This document shows positions 21,836-29,986 of a stretch of DNA of 64,000 bases, in pieces (position 1 is the first letter of the stretch; every line of letters starts with the position of its first letter). The stretch is from Akkermansiaceae bacterium. Lineage in GTDB: Bacteria; Verrucomicrobiota; Verrucomicrobiia; Verrucomicrobiales; Akkermansiaceae. Made by a program: the position numbers and the translations under genes. The stretch covers positions 558,001-622,000 of the forward strand of contig JAHCBC010000004.1 of the NCBI GenBank assembly GCA_019634595.1, in the 5' to 3' direction. Under the pieces are notes generated by a model. The model searched no databases, was not told the origin of the DNA, and saw only the letters and a program-made list of their open reading frames with translations.

Positions 21836-23227
21836 ATGAATCCGCCGGCCACCACCACCACCTCCCGGCCCGGGTTTTTCACCCGCTTCACCCATGCGTG
21901 GTATTCACAGGGCGCGGCGATCGGCTACTTCTTCTCCCGCCGCTTCCGGCCTGCGGGAGCGGGACTCGTCATCGTCATCGTGCTGATGGCGGGGCTGGGC
22001 TTCGGCCACCGGAAGGACCCCGTCTATCAGATTTTCTCGCTGGCGGTGGGCATGGGCGTCATCGCACTGCCGTGGGCCTTCATCCGCCGCGCGAAGATCC
22101 AGGCGAAACGGGAACTGCCACTCTACGCCACCGCGGGTGAAACCATCCGCTACACCGTGCGCGTGACCAACACCGGTGCATGGCACCTGCGCCGCGCATG
22201 GCTGACGGAAACCCCGCCGGATCCCCGGCCTGGGTTGATGGAGTTCTTCCTCCGCCGTGAACCAGGAGAAGAGGACCGCAATGCCTTCGACCGGAAGTTC
22301 GCCTTCTACCGCTGGCGCTGGCTGATCGACGGCCGCCGCGCCTTCGACGGCGGGGACTCCACGGAGATGCTGGACCTGAACCCGGGAAAAACGGCCCGCG
22401 TGGAGGCCTCCATCACCCCCGCGCGGCGCGGCGTCATCCGGCTGGACGACCTGCGCATCCTGCTGCCGGACCCTTTCGGGCTGGTCCAGAACTGCCGGAA
22501 AGTCACCACCCCGCCCAGCACCCTGACCGTGCTGCCCAAGCGGCATCCCCTGCCGACCTTCGAAATGCCCGGCGGCTCCCGCTTCCAGGCGGGTGATGAG
22601 AACGCCACCAACGCCATCGGCAACACCGGGGAATTCGTCGGTCTGCGCGACTACCGCCCGGGGGATCCGCTGCGGCAGATCCACTGGAAAAGCTGGGCGC
22701 GCACCGGCCGCCCGATCGTCAAGGAACTGGAGGACACCTACTACCCCCGCTACGGGCTGGTGCTGGACACTTTCCTCACGGGGGCGAACGAGGCGTTCTT
22801 CGAGGATGCTGTGTCCGTCGCCGCGTCCTTCGTGGCGCTCATCGACCGTGGTGACTCGCTGCTGGACCTGATGTTCATCAAGGACCAGGCGCACATGGTC
22901 ACCGCCGGGCGCGGACTGGCCCGCATGGAAAAACTGCTGGAGGTCCTGGCGGGAGTGGAGGGAGAGCATGACCCGCAGTTCGGCCAGCTCAGCCGGCTGA
23001 TCCTCCGCCACCGGGAGGATCTCACCTCCTGTGTGGTGGTGCTGGCGGGCTGGGACGGGGAACGCGCCGCTTTCCTTTCCACTCTGGCCAGGGGTGGCAT
23101 GGCCTGCGTGCCCATCATTATCGGTGACGGGGAAAAGCCTCCCGGCACCCCCGGCTACTGGCTGCGCAGCGGCTTCATCGGCCCGGACCTGCTGAAACTG
23201 CCACGGAAGCTCGACGCCTATCATTGA
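21836..23227 (+). CDS. DUF58 domain protein, membrane-anchored (operon 1)
   Basis: A 463-residue protein with two N-terminal membrane helices (AGAGLVIVIVLMAGLGFG and YQIFSLAVGMGVIALPWAF), a beta-sandwich segment, and the DUF58 core. The signature FVGLRDYRPGDPLRQIHWKS is near residues 264-283; the following part has a vWA-like fold (GLVLDTFLTG). DUF58 proteins are usually clients or partners of MoxR ATPases, and the gene follows MoxR by 12 bp. Its TGA (23225-23227) is in the same frame as the downstream transglutaminase reading frame. Confidence 0.9.
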   Translation: MNPPATTTTSRPGFFTRFTHAWYSQGAAIGYFFSRRFRPAGAGLVIVIVLMAGLGFGHRKDPVYQIFSLAVGMGVIALPWAFIRRAKIQAKRELPLYATAGETIRYTVRVTNTGAWHLRRAWLTETPPDPRPGLMEFFLRREPGEEDRNAFDRKFAFYRWRWLIDGRRAFDGGDSTEMLDLNPGKTARVEASITPARRGVIRLDDLRILLPDPFGLVQNCRKVTTPPSTLTVLPKRHPLPTFEMPGGSRFQAGDENATNAIGNTGEFVGLRDYRPGDPLRQIHWKSWARTGRPIVKELEDTYYPRYGLVLDTFLTGANEAFFEDAVSVAASFVALIDRGDSLLDLMFIKDQAHMVTAGRGLARMEKLLEVLAGVEGEHDPQFGQLSRLILRHREDLTSCVVVLAGWDGERAAFLSTLARGGMACVPIIIGDGEKPPGTPGYWLRSGFIGPDLLKLPRKLDAYH

Positions 23228-23329
23228 TCCCTCTTTCCTTTCCCGCTCCACCAACCGTTCCCCGCCATCAACAAGATCCATCCACCACCCCGTTTCCTGC
23301 TGGGAGCGGCCCTCATCTTCTGGGGGCTG

Positions 23330-25336
23330 ATGACGGAGCATATGGTCATCGCGGTGGGAATGGCGCTGGTGGTGGAGGCCGCCCACTGGCTGCGCCTGCG
23401 CTGGCACTTCGATGACACGGCCTACATCCGCGCATGGCAGCTCACCCAGATTTCCGCCGCCTGCCTGGCCGTATATGTCTGGCTGGAGGGTGACCGGCTC
23501 AGCGCCCTGCAAAGGCTGATGTCCTGGCTGCCCGCGCTTTTCCTGCCCGTGCAGCTCGCCCAGATCTACGGACTGAAGGACTCCATGCCGCTCAGCACTT
23601 TTTCCTTCTTCGCCCGCCAGCGGCAGTTGAGGAACGAGCGGCTGGGGCTGCGGGACACGTCCACACGCCTGAACTTCGGCAACGTGTTTTTCGTCTCCTG
23701 TCTGGTCGCAGCCACGCTCGGCCCCCTCGCGGAGAGCGTCTGGTTTCTCAACGGCCTCCTGTTCCTGATCGGGTGGGCCGTTCTCGCCGCCCTGAGAACG
23801 AGATTGGCTCCCCTGCTGCTGGCACTGGCCTTCGCCGGAGGCTTCGCCGTGACGGGACAGGCTTCGCTGAAAATCGCCAACGAGAAACTCCTCCGCTATT
23901 ACCGGGGCGGCCACGACGGCCCGCGCAACCCGAACGTGACGGACACCGCCATCGGCTCCCTGGGCGAGATCAAGCAGAGCAAGGACATCCAGTGGCGGCT
24001 GCGCGTGAACGGCAACGGGATGCCGCCCACCCACCTGAAGACCATCGTCTTCAACAAATACCGCAACGCGGAATGGATCAACCAACGCGCCGAAGGCAGG
24101 GACAAGGACTTCGACTGGCTGGCCATCGACGAAATCACCGAAGGTTCCAACCAGTTCGTCATCTCCCCCAGTGAAACGGATCCACCGGTGGAGGCGAAGC
24201 TCCCATCCTTCCGCCTCCGTGGAAAGGTGGAGGAGGAAAGCCAGCTACCGCTGCCGGGAAGCGCCGCCATCATCCACGGCTTCAAGCTTGAGACCATCGA
24301 CCACAATTCGATGGGGACGGTGCGGATCAATCCGTCGAACGCCATCATCGACGGCACCGTCTTCTGGAAGCACCGGTCCACCATCGAGGTTCCGCCGGAA
24401 AGGCAGGACTACCTCCTTCCGAAGCTGGAGGAAAGCACGATCCTCAGGATCGCGGCGGAGATCGGCCTGCATGGTGAACCCACCCTGAAGGGAAAGCTCG
24501 ATCTGATCTCCGGGTGGTTCGCGAGGGAGTTCAAATACACGCGCTACCTGACGACTCCGGTGCCGGGCGAGTTCGCGCTCCGGCGGAAGGGCCGGGAAAA
24601 CATGAGCCGCGGCAATGCCATCGCGGTGTTCCTCACCAACCACCGGGAGGGCCACTGCGAGTACTTCGCCACCGCAGCCTCCCTGCTCCTGCGCGCCGCC
24701 GGAACACCCAGCCGTTACGCCGTTGGCTTCTCCGTGAGGGAAATGGATGGCAGGCGGAACGAGTTCCTCATCCGCGGCACGCACGCCCACGCCTGGTGCC
24801 GCGTGTGGGATGAGGAAAAGGAACAGTGGATCGACTTCGACCCTACGCCCGGCAACTGGCTGGCCATGGAAGGCATCCGCCCGGACTGGAAGCAACCTTT
24901 CAAGGACTGGCTGCTGCGCGTCCGCGAAGACTTCGCGCTCTGGCGGACGGATACGGAAAACCGGACCGGCCTCGCCATCGGGATGATGTCCTTCGCCGTG
25001 ATCGCCCTCGCTTTCATCGGCCGGAGGTTGTGGCGGTCGAAGCACATGGTGGGGCCGAAGGCATCAGGCCGCCCGGTGTTCGACATCACCCGCACGCCGC
25101 TGCATGAACTGGAACCCATGGCCCGGAAGATCCTCGGCCCCCGCCCGCCGGGCCTGCCGTTTTCCCGGTGGTTGTCGGGCTTGCGCGGCATGCTCGGAGA
25201 TGCCGGCCAACTGGATGAAGCCATCCAGCTCCACCAACGCCTGCGCTATGATCCGGAGCCGCCGGGGTCCACTCCGGTGGAGCGGCTGAAGACGTTGGTC
25301 GATGGGATCAAGGACAAGCTGAAGGCGGAGGGTTGA
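23330..25336 (+). CDS. Membrane transglutaminase-like protein (TgpA type, operon 1)
   Basis: A membrane protein with several N-terminal helices, an extracytoplasmic transglutaminase-like domain, and a C-terminal helix (IGMMSFAVIALAFIG) with a cytoplasmic tail. The catalytic triad is visible: C443 in GHCEYFATA, H487 in HAHAWCRV and D504 in IDFDPTP, numbered from the ATG at 23330. The start is uncertain. The reading frame is open back to the DUF58 stop at 23227, and its 34 upstream codons include RFLLGAALIFWGLM, which reads like the first membrane helix, but no ATG, GTG or TTG lies there. Third gene of the MoxR operon. The real substrate of such proteins is unknown. Confidence 0.87.
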   Translation: MTEHMVIAVGMALVVEAAHWLRLRWHFDDTAYIRAWQLTQISAACLAVYVWLEGDRLSALQRLMSWLPALFLPVQLAQIYGLKDSMPLSTFSFFARQRQLRNERLGLRDTSTRLNFGNVFFVSCLVAATLGPLAESVWFLNGLLFLIGWAVLAALRTRLAPLLLALAFAGGFAVTGQASLKIANEKLLRYYRGGHDGPRNPNVTDTAIGSLGEIKQSKDIQWRLRVNGNGMPPTHLKTIVFNKYRNAEWINQRAEGRDKDFDWLAIDEITEGSNQFVISPSETDPPVEAKLPSFRLRGKVEEESQLPLPGSAAIIHGFKLETIDHNSMGTVRINPSNAIIDGTVFWKHRSTIEVPPERQDYLLPKLEESTILRIAAEIGLHGEPTLKGKLDLISGWFAREFKYTRYLTTPVPGEFALRRKGRENMSRGNAIAVFLTNHREGHCEYFATAASLLLRAAGTPSRYAVGFSVREMDGRRNEFLIRGTHAHAWCRVWDEEKEQWIDFDPTPGNWLAMEGIRPDWKQPFKDWLLRVREDFALWRTDTENRTGLAIGMMSFAVIALAFIGRRLWRSKHMVGPKASGRPVFDITRTPLHELEPMARKILGPRPPGLPFSRWLSGLRGMLGDAGQLDEAIQLHQRLRYDPEPPGSTPVERLKTLVDGIKDKLKAEG

Positions 25337-25444
25337 AGGTGGCGAAGGTCTCACGAGGTTCGCTGCGCTTGCAGGATTGATTTTCCATGGCCTTTGGTGG
25401 TATCCATCGGACCTATGGCCCAGCTAGCTCCATGGAGGATCAAG

Positions 25445-26413
25445 ATGGTCCGCTGCATCATCGCGGCACTGGCGATGGGCGTCGGTGGATTGCTGGCGTG
25501 GGCTGTCTGGTTCCATCAAATGGAGGACCACCGCAAGGTTGCGGGGTGGACAAAAGTTCCCTGCACGATCCTCCGCTGGGACATGCAGGTCAGCGAGACA
25601 TCCTGGGGGCCGAACGCGACCCGTTACTGCTTCTACCGCTATGAATACGGCGGCAAGACCTACACCGGGCAGAACTATGACGAAGCCACCGACTGGCCGG
25701 TGGACCTGCGGGATTTCGAGGAGGAAGGTGTCGCCGCCAGGCAGGGTCCGGCATTCTGTTACGTGAATCCGGAAAGACCGACTGAGGCCAGCTTCCGCGG
25801 GCCGCGGGCGTGGTTTCCGTGGTCGCTCACCGGCGGCGGGCTGCTCCTCTTTCTGGCAGGCTTCATCTTTTTCATCCTCACCTTCATCCCGCGCCGTCCC
25901 CTGCCGCCGGAAATGGCGGACCTGCGGATGCGCCGGCGGGCGTTGTGCGGGATGGGCCTCGGGCTGATACTGGCAGCGCTCGTGATCGCGAAGCGGCAGG
26001 ATCTTTGGGAAGGCGTCGAAGGCCAGATCCTGAGATCAAAGCTGGTCCCTGTCCCGGCGAAGATCGAGGCTACCGGTCTTTCCGAAGCAAAAGGCACGGG
26101 GAAGAACCGGAACATCACCTACAACATGATGAGCGTGGTGTATTCCTACGAGCATGGCGGCAGGAAATGGCACGCGGACCGTTGGTTCTACCATGAGGTC
26201 AGCAGGATGGGCGGCAGCAAGGAGGACGCACGGGAGACGCTTTCCCAGTACCCGCGCGGAAAGGAAGTCACCGCATGGATCCATCCGGAGAAACCATGGA
26301 TCGCCACGCTGGACCGCGGACTGTCATGGTCGCTGGCATGGGCGGTGATGCCCGCCACCTTGTTCTTCGGCGGGCTGCACGCATTCCGGGTTGGCTGGAA
26401 GCTGAAGCGTTGA
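25445..26413 (+). CDS. DUF3592 membrane protein with two repeated domains
   Basis: A 322-residue membrane protein. A helix follows the start directly (CIIAALAMGVGGLLAWAVWF). There are two copies of the DUF3592 pattern. The first (residues ~30-115) has TRYCFYRYEYGGKTYTGQNY and ends YVNPERPTEASF. The second (residues ~190-290) has VVYSYEHGGRKWHADRWFY and ends WIHPEKPWIATL. Two central helices separate them and another follows the second copy. The ATG at 25445 is chosen because GGAGG lies six bases before it; upstream in-frame starts at 25394 (TTG) and 25415 lack such a site. Function is not known for the family. It may be independent of the MoxR operon, which ends about 110 bp earlier. Confidence 0.78.
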   Translation: MVRCIIAALAMGVGGLLAWAVWFHQMEDHRKVAGWTKVPCTILRWDMQVSETSWGPNATRYCFYRYEYGGKTYTGQNYDEATDWPVDLRDFEEEGVAARQGPAFCYVNPERPTEASFRGPRAWFPWSLTGGGLLLFLAGFIFFILTFIPRRPLPPEMADLRMRRRALCGMGLGLILAALVIAKRQDLWEGVEGQILRSKLVPVPAKIEATGLSEAKGTGKNRNITYNMMSVVYSYEHGGRKWHADRWFYHEVSRMGGSKEDARETLSQYPRGKEVTAWIHPEKPWIATLDRGLSWSLAWAVMPATLFFGGLHAFRVGWKLKR

Positions 26414-26421
26414 GCTTCTTT

Positions 26422-27192
26422 TCAGCCACACAGTCCGCCGATCCTCGCGGAGATCCTCCGCCCTATACGCCGGAGGTTGCGGGACCACACGGCTTCCTTC
26501 CGCAGTTGGTGGATGAAGTTCCCCGCATCCCTCCAGATGGTCCGGTAGAACTCCGCGTCCGTCCCGCCGAGCGCGACCACCGCGCCCCGGTGGTTCACCC
26601 ACAGAACGGTGCCTGCCATCAGCGCGCGCAGCCGGAACATGCCCGCCCACAGCATGCCATGGCACTGCCCGCCCGCTGCTTCATCCGCCAACCGCGCGCG
26701 GTGGAAGGCGATGTGGCCCGTCTCATCCCGGATGATGAGATCGCACATGCTGCGCAAGGCGGAATCTTTCCCATGCTTGCGGAGCATCTTGTAATACACG
26801 TTGCTGACGATCTCCGTGCCGAGCAACGCCTGCAGCTCGAACCGCACGCCGAGGAATTTCCTCACCGCACAGAACAGCGAGAAGCTCCAGTGTCCCTGGA
26901 TCTCCTCACCGCCCAGACGTTTCAGCATGTCGCCCAGCAGGCGCGAGTGCTCCCGCTCCTCCTTGAACCAAAGGTCGATCACCCGCTTCATCGCCGGGTC
27001 GGAGAGATACTGCTCCCTGTTCCAGGCGATGAGGTAGGCGGGGCCACCGCCATCCCCGAGCTGGAACTGCTGGATGGAACGGGTGAGCTTTTCCAAGGTG
27101 CCACCGGTGAGTTCCAGCGGTGCCTGCCAGTCCGGTTCCGGCCGGTGTCTTCCGTTGTTCTCAAAATGCCTGACCCATTTCTGATAGTTCAT
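26422..27192 (-). CDS. Ferritin-like di-iron protein
   Basis: A 256-residue, mostly helical protein. It has two ExxH pairs that suit a carboxylate-bridged di-iron site: FKEEREHSRLL near residue 88 and RDETGHIAFH near residue 160. GTEIVSNVYY between them gives a further glutamate. This fits the ferritin-like/rubrerythrin-like four-helix bundle. Whether it is an oxygenase, an iron-storage protein or a peroxide-reducing protein cannot be told. It is convergent with the DUF3592 gene, only 8 bp away, with no visible terminator between. Confidence 0.75.
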   Translation of the reverse strand: MNYQKWVRHFENNGRHRPEPDWQAPLELTGGTLEKLTRSIQQFQLGDGGGPAYLIAWNREQYLSDPAMKRVIDLWFKEEREHSRLLGDMLKRLGGEEIQGHWSFSLFCAVRKFLGVRFELQALLGTEIVSNVYYKMLRKHGKDSALRSMCDLIIRDETGHIAFHRARLADEAAGGQCHGMLWAGMFRLRALMAGTVLWVNHRGAVVALGGTDAEFYRTIWRDAGNFIHQLRKEAVWSRNLRRIGRRISARIGGLCG

Positions 27193-27360
27193 ATTGTTGC
27201 GGGGTTACGGGGCAAAGGTCGGTCCTGAATGCGGAGGCTTGATGCGCGGTCGGTGAAGATTCCGTGAAAAGCGGCAATCCAGATGTACGGGAGAATATAA
27301 AATCTCATTGAATATTCTTTGTATTTCCATTGTATATCCAATAATCTCACATCCCGATCC

Positions 27361-28101
27361 ATGCCATCTCTGCTCACGATATTCTCTCTGTTCGTCTTGG
27401 GTTGCCTTCCCATTCAAGCCCAGCTTTATCCCGTGGCGGTCGCCGTCGTCCCCTATGCCGCCACCATCCCCGAGGGAGGCAGTCTCCAGATGACGGCCCG
27501 GCTTGTTTATAACAATGGGGGATCCGCGCCCATCGAGCCGTCACGGGTCCAATGGCGCGTCAACTCGGTCGATCCGGCCTTCATCAGCAACACCGGCATG
27601 CTGATCGCATCCGCCGTCCACAAGGACACCCAGATCACCATCCACGCGGTCTATGCGGGTTACCAAGGCTTCATTCCGGCGTTCATCCAAAATACCCAGC
27701 CCGACAACTACGGAAGCTACGCGGGGGACGGCCTTGAGGATGGCTGGCAGGTGGAGCATTTCGGACTGGATCATCCGCAGGCCTCGCCGCTTTCCGATCC
27801 GGATGGTGACGGGCAGAACAATCTTTTCGAATACACCGCGGGAACTTCACCGAGGGACCGATACTCAAAGCTCGTCTTCGCCGTGCTGCGCGTTCCGTCG
27901 CAGCCAACCCATCGGAAGATCGAAATCCATCCGATCCTCGCCGGCCGGAGCTACCAACTGCAGCACAGCCCCGATCTCACCCCGGGTTCATGGAAACCGG
28001 TGGCCGCAACACCGGTCGATACCGGAAGCCACAGGGTCATCACCGACACGGACGCGGCCGGTGCCAGCCGCTTTTACCGGGTGATCGTCACGAAACCGTG
28101 A
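27361..28101 (+). CDS. Exported protein with calcium-loop (TSP3-like) motif
   Basis: A 246-residue secreted protein. The ATG at 27361 starts a signal peptide (MPSLLTIFSLFVLGCLPIQAQ). An immunoglobulin-like beta domain follows (residues ~25-110). Near residues 121-165 comes GDGLEDGWQVEHFG and then DPDGDGQNNLFEYTAGTSP, a calcium-binding loop found towards the C-terminus of many secreted Verrucomicrobial proteins. The last ~75 residues form a beta domain (SYQLQHSPDLTPGSWKPV) that recurs in the family and is also seen at the end of the M6 peptidase. Probably a cell-surface or extracellular matrix protein; no enzymatic motif seen. Confidence 0.72.
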   Translation: MPSLLTIFSLFVLGCLPIQAQLYPVAVAVVPYAATIPEGGSLQMTARLVYNNGGSAPIEPSRVQWRVNSVDPAFISNTGMLIASAVHKDTQITIHAVYAGYQGFIPAFIQNTQPDNYGSYAGDGLEDGWQVEHFGLDHPQASPLSDPDGDGQNNLFEYTAGTSPRDRYSKLVFAVLRVPSQPTHRKIEIHPILAGRSYQLQHSPDLTPGSWKPVAATPVDTGSHRVITDTDAAGASRFYRVIVTKP

Positions 28102-28148
28102 GACAATGCCGCGTTGACGGAGATGCCGGGGAAGGATTCGCTCTACGG

Positions 28149-29024
28149 ATGCCGGTCAAACCCATCCTCACCGCCGTCCTGCTGCTTTCAGCCATCGCCC
28201 ACGCGTCCGAGCCGCTGCGCGTGCTGTGCTTCAACCTCCGCTACATCAACAAGGGGGACACCGGCGACCGCACCTGGACCGCACGCAGGGACCAGGCGGC
28301 GGATGTGATCCTCAAGGACAAGCCGGATCTCATCGGCATCCAGGAAGGGCTGCGGCCGATGCTGGATGACATCGCGGAAAGGGTGCCCGGTTATGTCGAG
28401 ATCGGCGGCGGGCGCGAGGATGGTCTGGCGAAGGGGGAATACACCGCGCTGCTGGTGAGGGCGGACCGTTTCACCATCCAACAGTCCGGAACCTTCTGGT
28501 TGTCGGACACGCCGGAAACCACGGCTTCCACCACTTGGGGGAATCAGGTCGTGAGAATCTGCACGTGGGCGAAGCTCTATGACCGCACCAACAAGCGGGC
28601 GTTCCATTTCTTCAACACGCACCTGGACCACCAGACTCCGCTCGCCCGGCAGAAAGGCACGGAACTGATCGTCTCGCGCATGGCCGCCTGCGGGGCGGAT
28701 GGTCCGTTCATCCTAACCGGGGATCTCAACGCCCGCCCGGAAGATCCGCTGCATGGCCTGCTCACCACCGGTCCGTGCGGCCTGGTGGATGTGTGGGCCG
28801 CGCTGCACCCGGGTGCCACACCGGAGGAATCCGTAACCGCCCATTCCTTCATCGGGAAGCCCGACGGATCCCGCATCGACTACATCTATGCCTCGAAGGT
28901 GTTCACGCCGGTCGACTCGGAAGTGCTGAGGACGCACATCAACGGCGTCTATCCATCCGACCACTATCCGGTGCGAGCGACGCTGGCCTTTCCCGTGGAT
29001 CAGCCGGTGGCACCAGCGCAGTGA
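28149..29024 (+). CDS. Secreted endonuclease/exonuclease/phosphatase family protein
   Basis: A 291-residue exported member of the EEP fold. The ATG at 28149 starts a signal peptide (ILTAVLLLSAIAHAS). The family's catalytic motifs follow in order: CFNLRY, IGIQEG (metal-binding glutamate), NTHLDHQ, GDLNARP, RIDYIY and SDHYPV, with the final histidine. Such proteins hydrolyse phosphodiester or phosphate bonds in nucleic acids, phosphoinositides or similar compounds; the export signal suggests a scavenging role. Its 3' end overlaps the convergent methyltransferase gene by 25 bp. Confidence 0.87.
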   Translation: MPVKPILTAVLLLSAIAHASEPLRVLCFNLRYINKGDTGDRTWTARRDQAADVILKDKPDLIGIQEGLRPMLDDIAERVPGYVEIGGGREDGLAKGEYTALLVRADRFTIQQSGTFWLSDTPETTASTTWGNQVVRICTWAKLYDRTNKRAFHFFNTHLDHQTPLARQKGTELIVSRMAACGADGPFILTGDLNARPEDPLHGLLTTGPCGLVDVWAALHPGATPEESVTAHSFIGKPDGSRIDYIYASKVFTPVDSEVLRTHINGVYPSDHYPVRATLAFPVDQPVAPAQ

Positions 29025-29887
29025 CCGCCGTGCGCCTCGCCATCGCGGAAACCGAATCCACGGCGCACCGCCGCCATCTCCGCGGTCAGGCGTCCGTTCT
29101 GCCCGCGCACGATGAACGGGGATTCTTCCGTGGTTTCATCACTGAAATCCTCTGGCAACCGGCAGGCGAACAGTGTGAACAAAGGCTCCAGCGTTTCACG
29201 CGGCACCACATCCCGCATCCTCACGATCTTCAGTCCGGAGGAAAGGATGCCATCGATCCCCCGTTGCCGCTGGCGCGTGGGGAAACAGACGACGAACCAT
29301 CCGCCCGGTGCCAGGTGCTTCACCGCCGCCTTCGCATAGTCGGAAATGTCACCCCGCAGCTCGAACCGGGCGTGTGCCTTCTGTGAGTCCTGCGGCACCA
29401 CACCGGTCCCCTCCGGAAAGTAAGGCGGGCTGCCGGTGATGAGCGGAAACTTTTCCGCCAGGGCGAGATCGCGCAGATCGCCCAGCGAGTGATCCACACG
29501 GCCAAGCAGGCCGTTGCAGCGGAGATTCGATTGGAGAAGCCGGTAGCTGATCTCCTGGGCCTCCACACAGGTCAGGCGGGCACCTTCTCCCATCCCCCAC
29601 AGGGTCAGCAGGCCGACCGTGCCGATGCCGGTGCCAAGATCAAGGTGGCGTTCCACCTTTGGCGATGACTGGAGGGCATACCACGCCGTCAGCACGTCAT
29701 CTGCAGAATGCCGGTGGCCCTTCAACCGTTGCGCGATGAGCCAGCCCGCCTCCGCACCGGAATCATCCGTGAGGGCGCCACCCGCGCCGCCGACAGGCCC
29801 GGTCAGCGCGTCGAGCGTGATGCGCTCGCCGAACTCCTCTTCCAGCCGGAGCCGTTCCTTCCGCCATTCTTCCATTTCAGACGCCAT
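29000..29887 (-). CDS. TrmN6-like SAM-dependent methyltransferase
   Basis: A 295-residue class I methyltransferase. Near residue 82, HLDLGTGIGTVGL is the SAM-binding loop; CVEAQEISYRLL follows as the acidic second-strand motif; ITGSPPYFPEG gives the (N/D/S)PPY motif of adenine N6 methylases. N-terminal LTDDSGAEAGWLIAQ resembles the start of TrmN6, which methylates A37 of tRNA1(Val). The usual NPPY is SPPY here, a change common in relatives. An RNA or DNA adenine target is likely; the tRNA target is inferred from family resemblance. The gene is convergent with and overlaps the EEP gene. Confidence 0.75.
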   Translation of the reverse strand: MASEMEEWRKERLRLEEEFGERITLDALTGPVGGAGGALTDDSGAEAGWLIAQRLKGHRHSADDVLTAWYALQSSPKVERHLDLGTGIGTVGLLTLWGMGEGARLTCVEAQEISYRLLQSNLRCNGLLGRVDHSLGDLRDLALAEKFPLITGSPPYFPEGTGVVPQDSQKAHARFELRGDISDYAKAAVKHLAPGGWFVVCFPTRQRQRGIDGILSSGLKIVRMRDVVPRETLEPLFTLFACRLPEDFSDETTEESPFIVRGQNGRLTAEMAAVRRGFGFRDGEAHGGHCAGATG

Positions 29888-29986
29888 CGCTGGCAGGAGG
29901 GAAAGCAGACCCGGCCCACCAACTCAAGTCCGGGTGATCCCTGAATTTTTTTGTCCGCTTTCCCGGCACGGCGGTGTCTTCTGGTC

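Noticed and set aside
21905..24085. 726-codon minus-strand frame over the DUF58 and transglutaminase genes
   Set aside because: Antisense to genes with clear motifs; it reads as low-complexity charged sequence.
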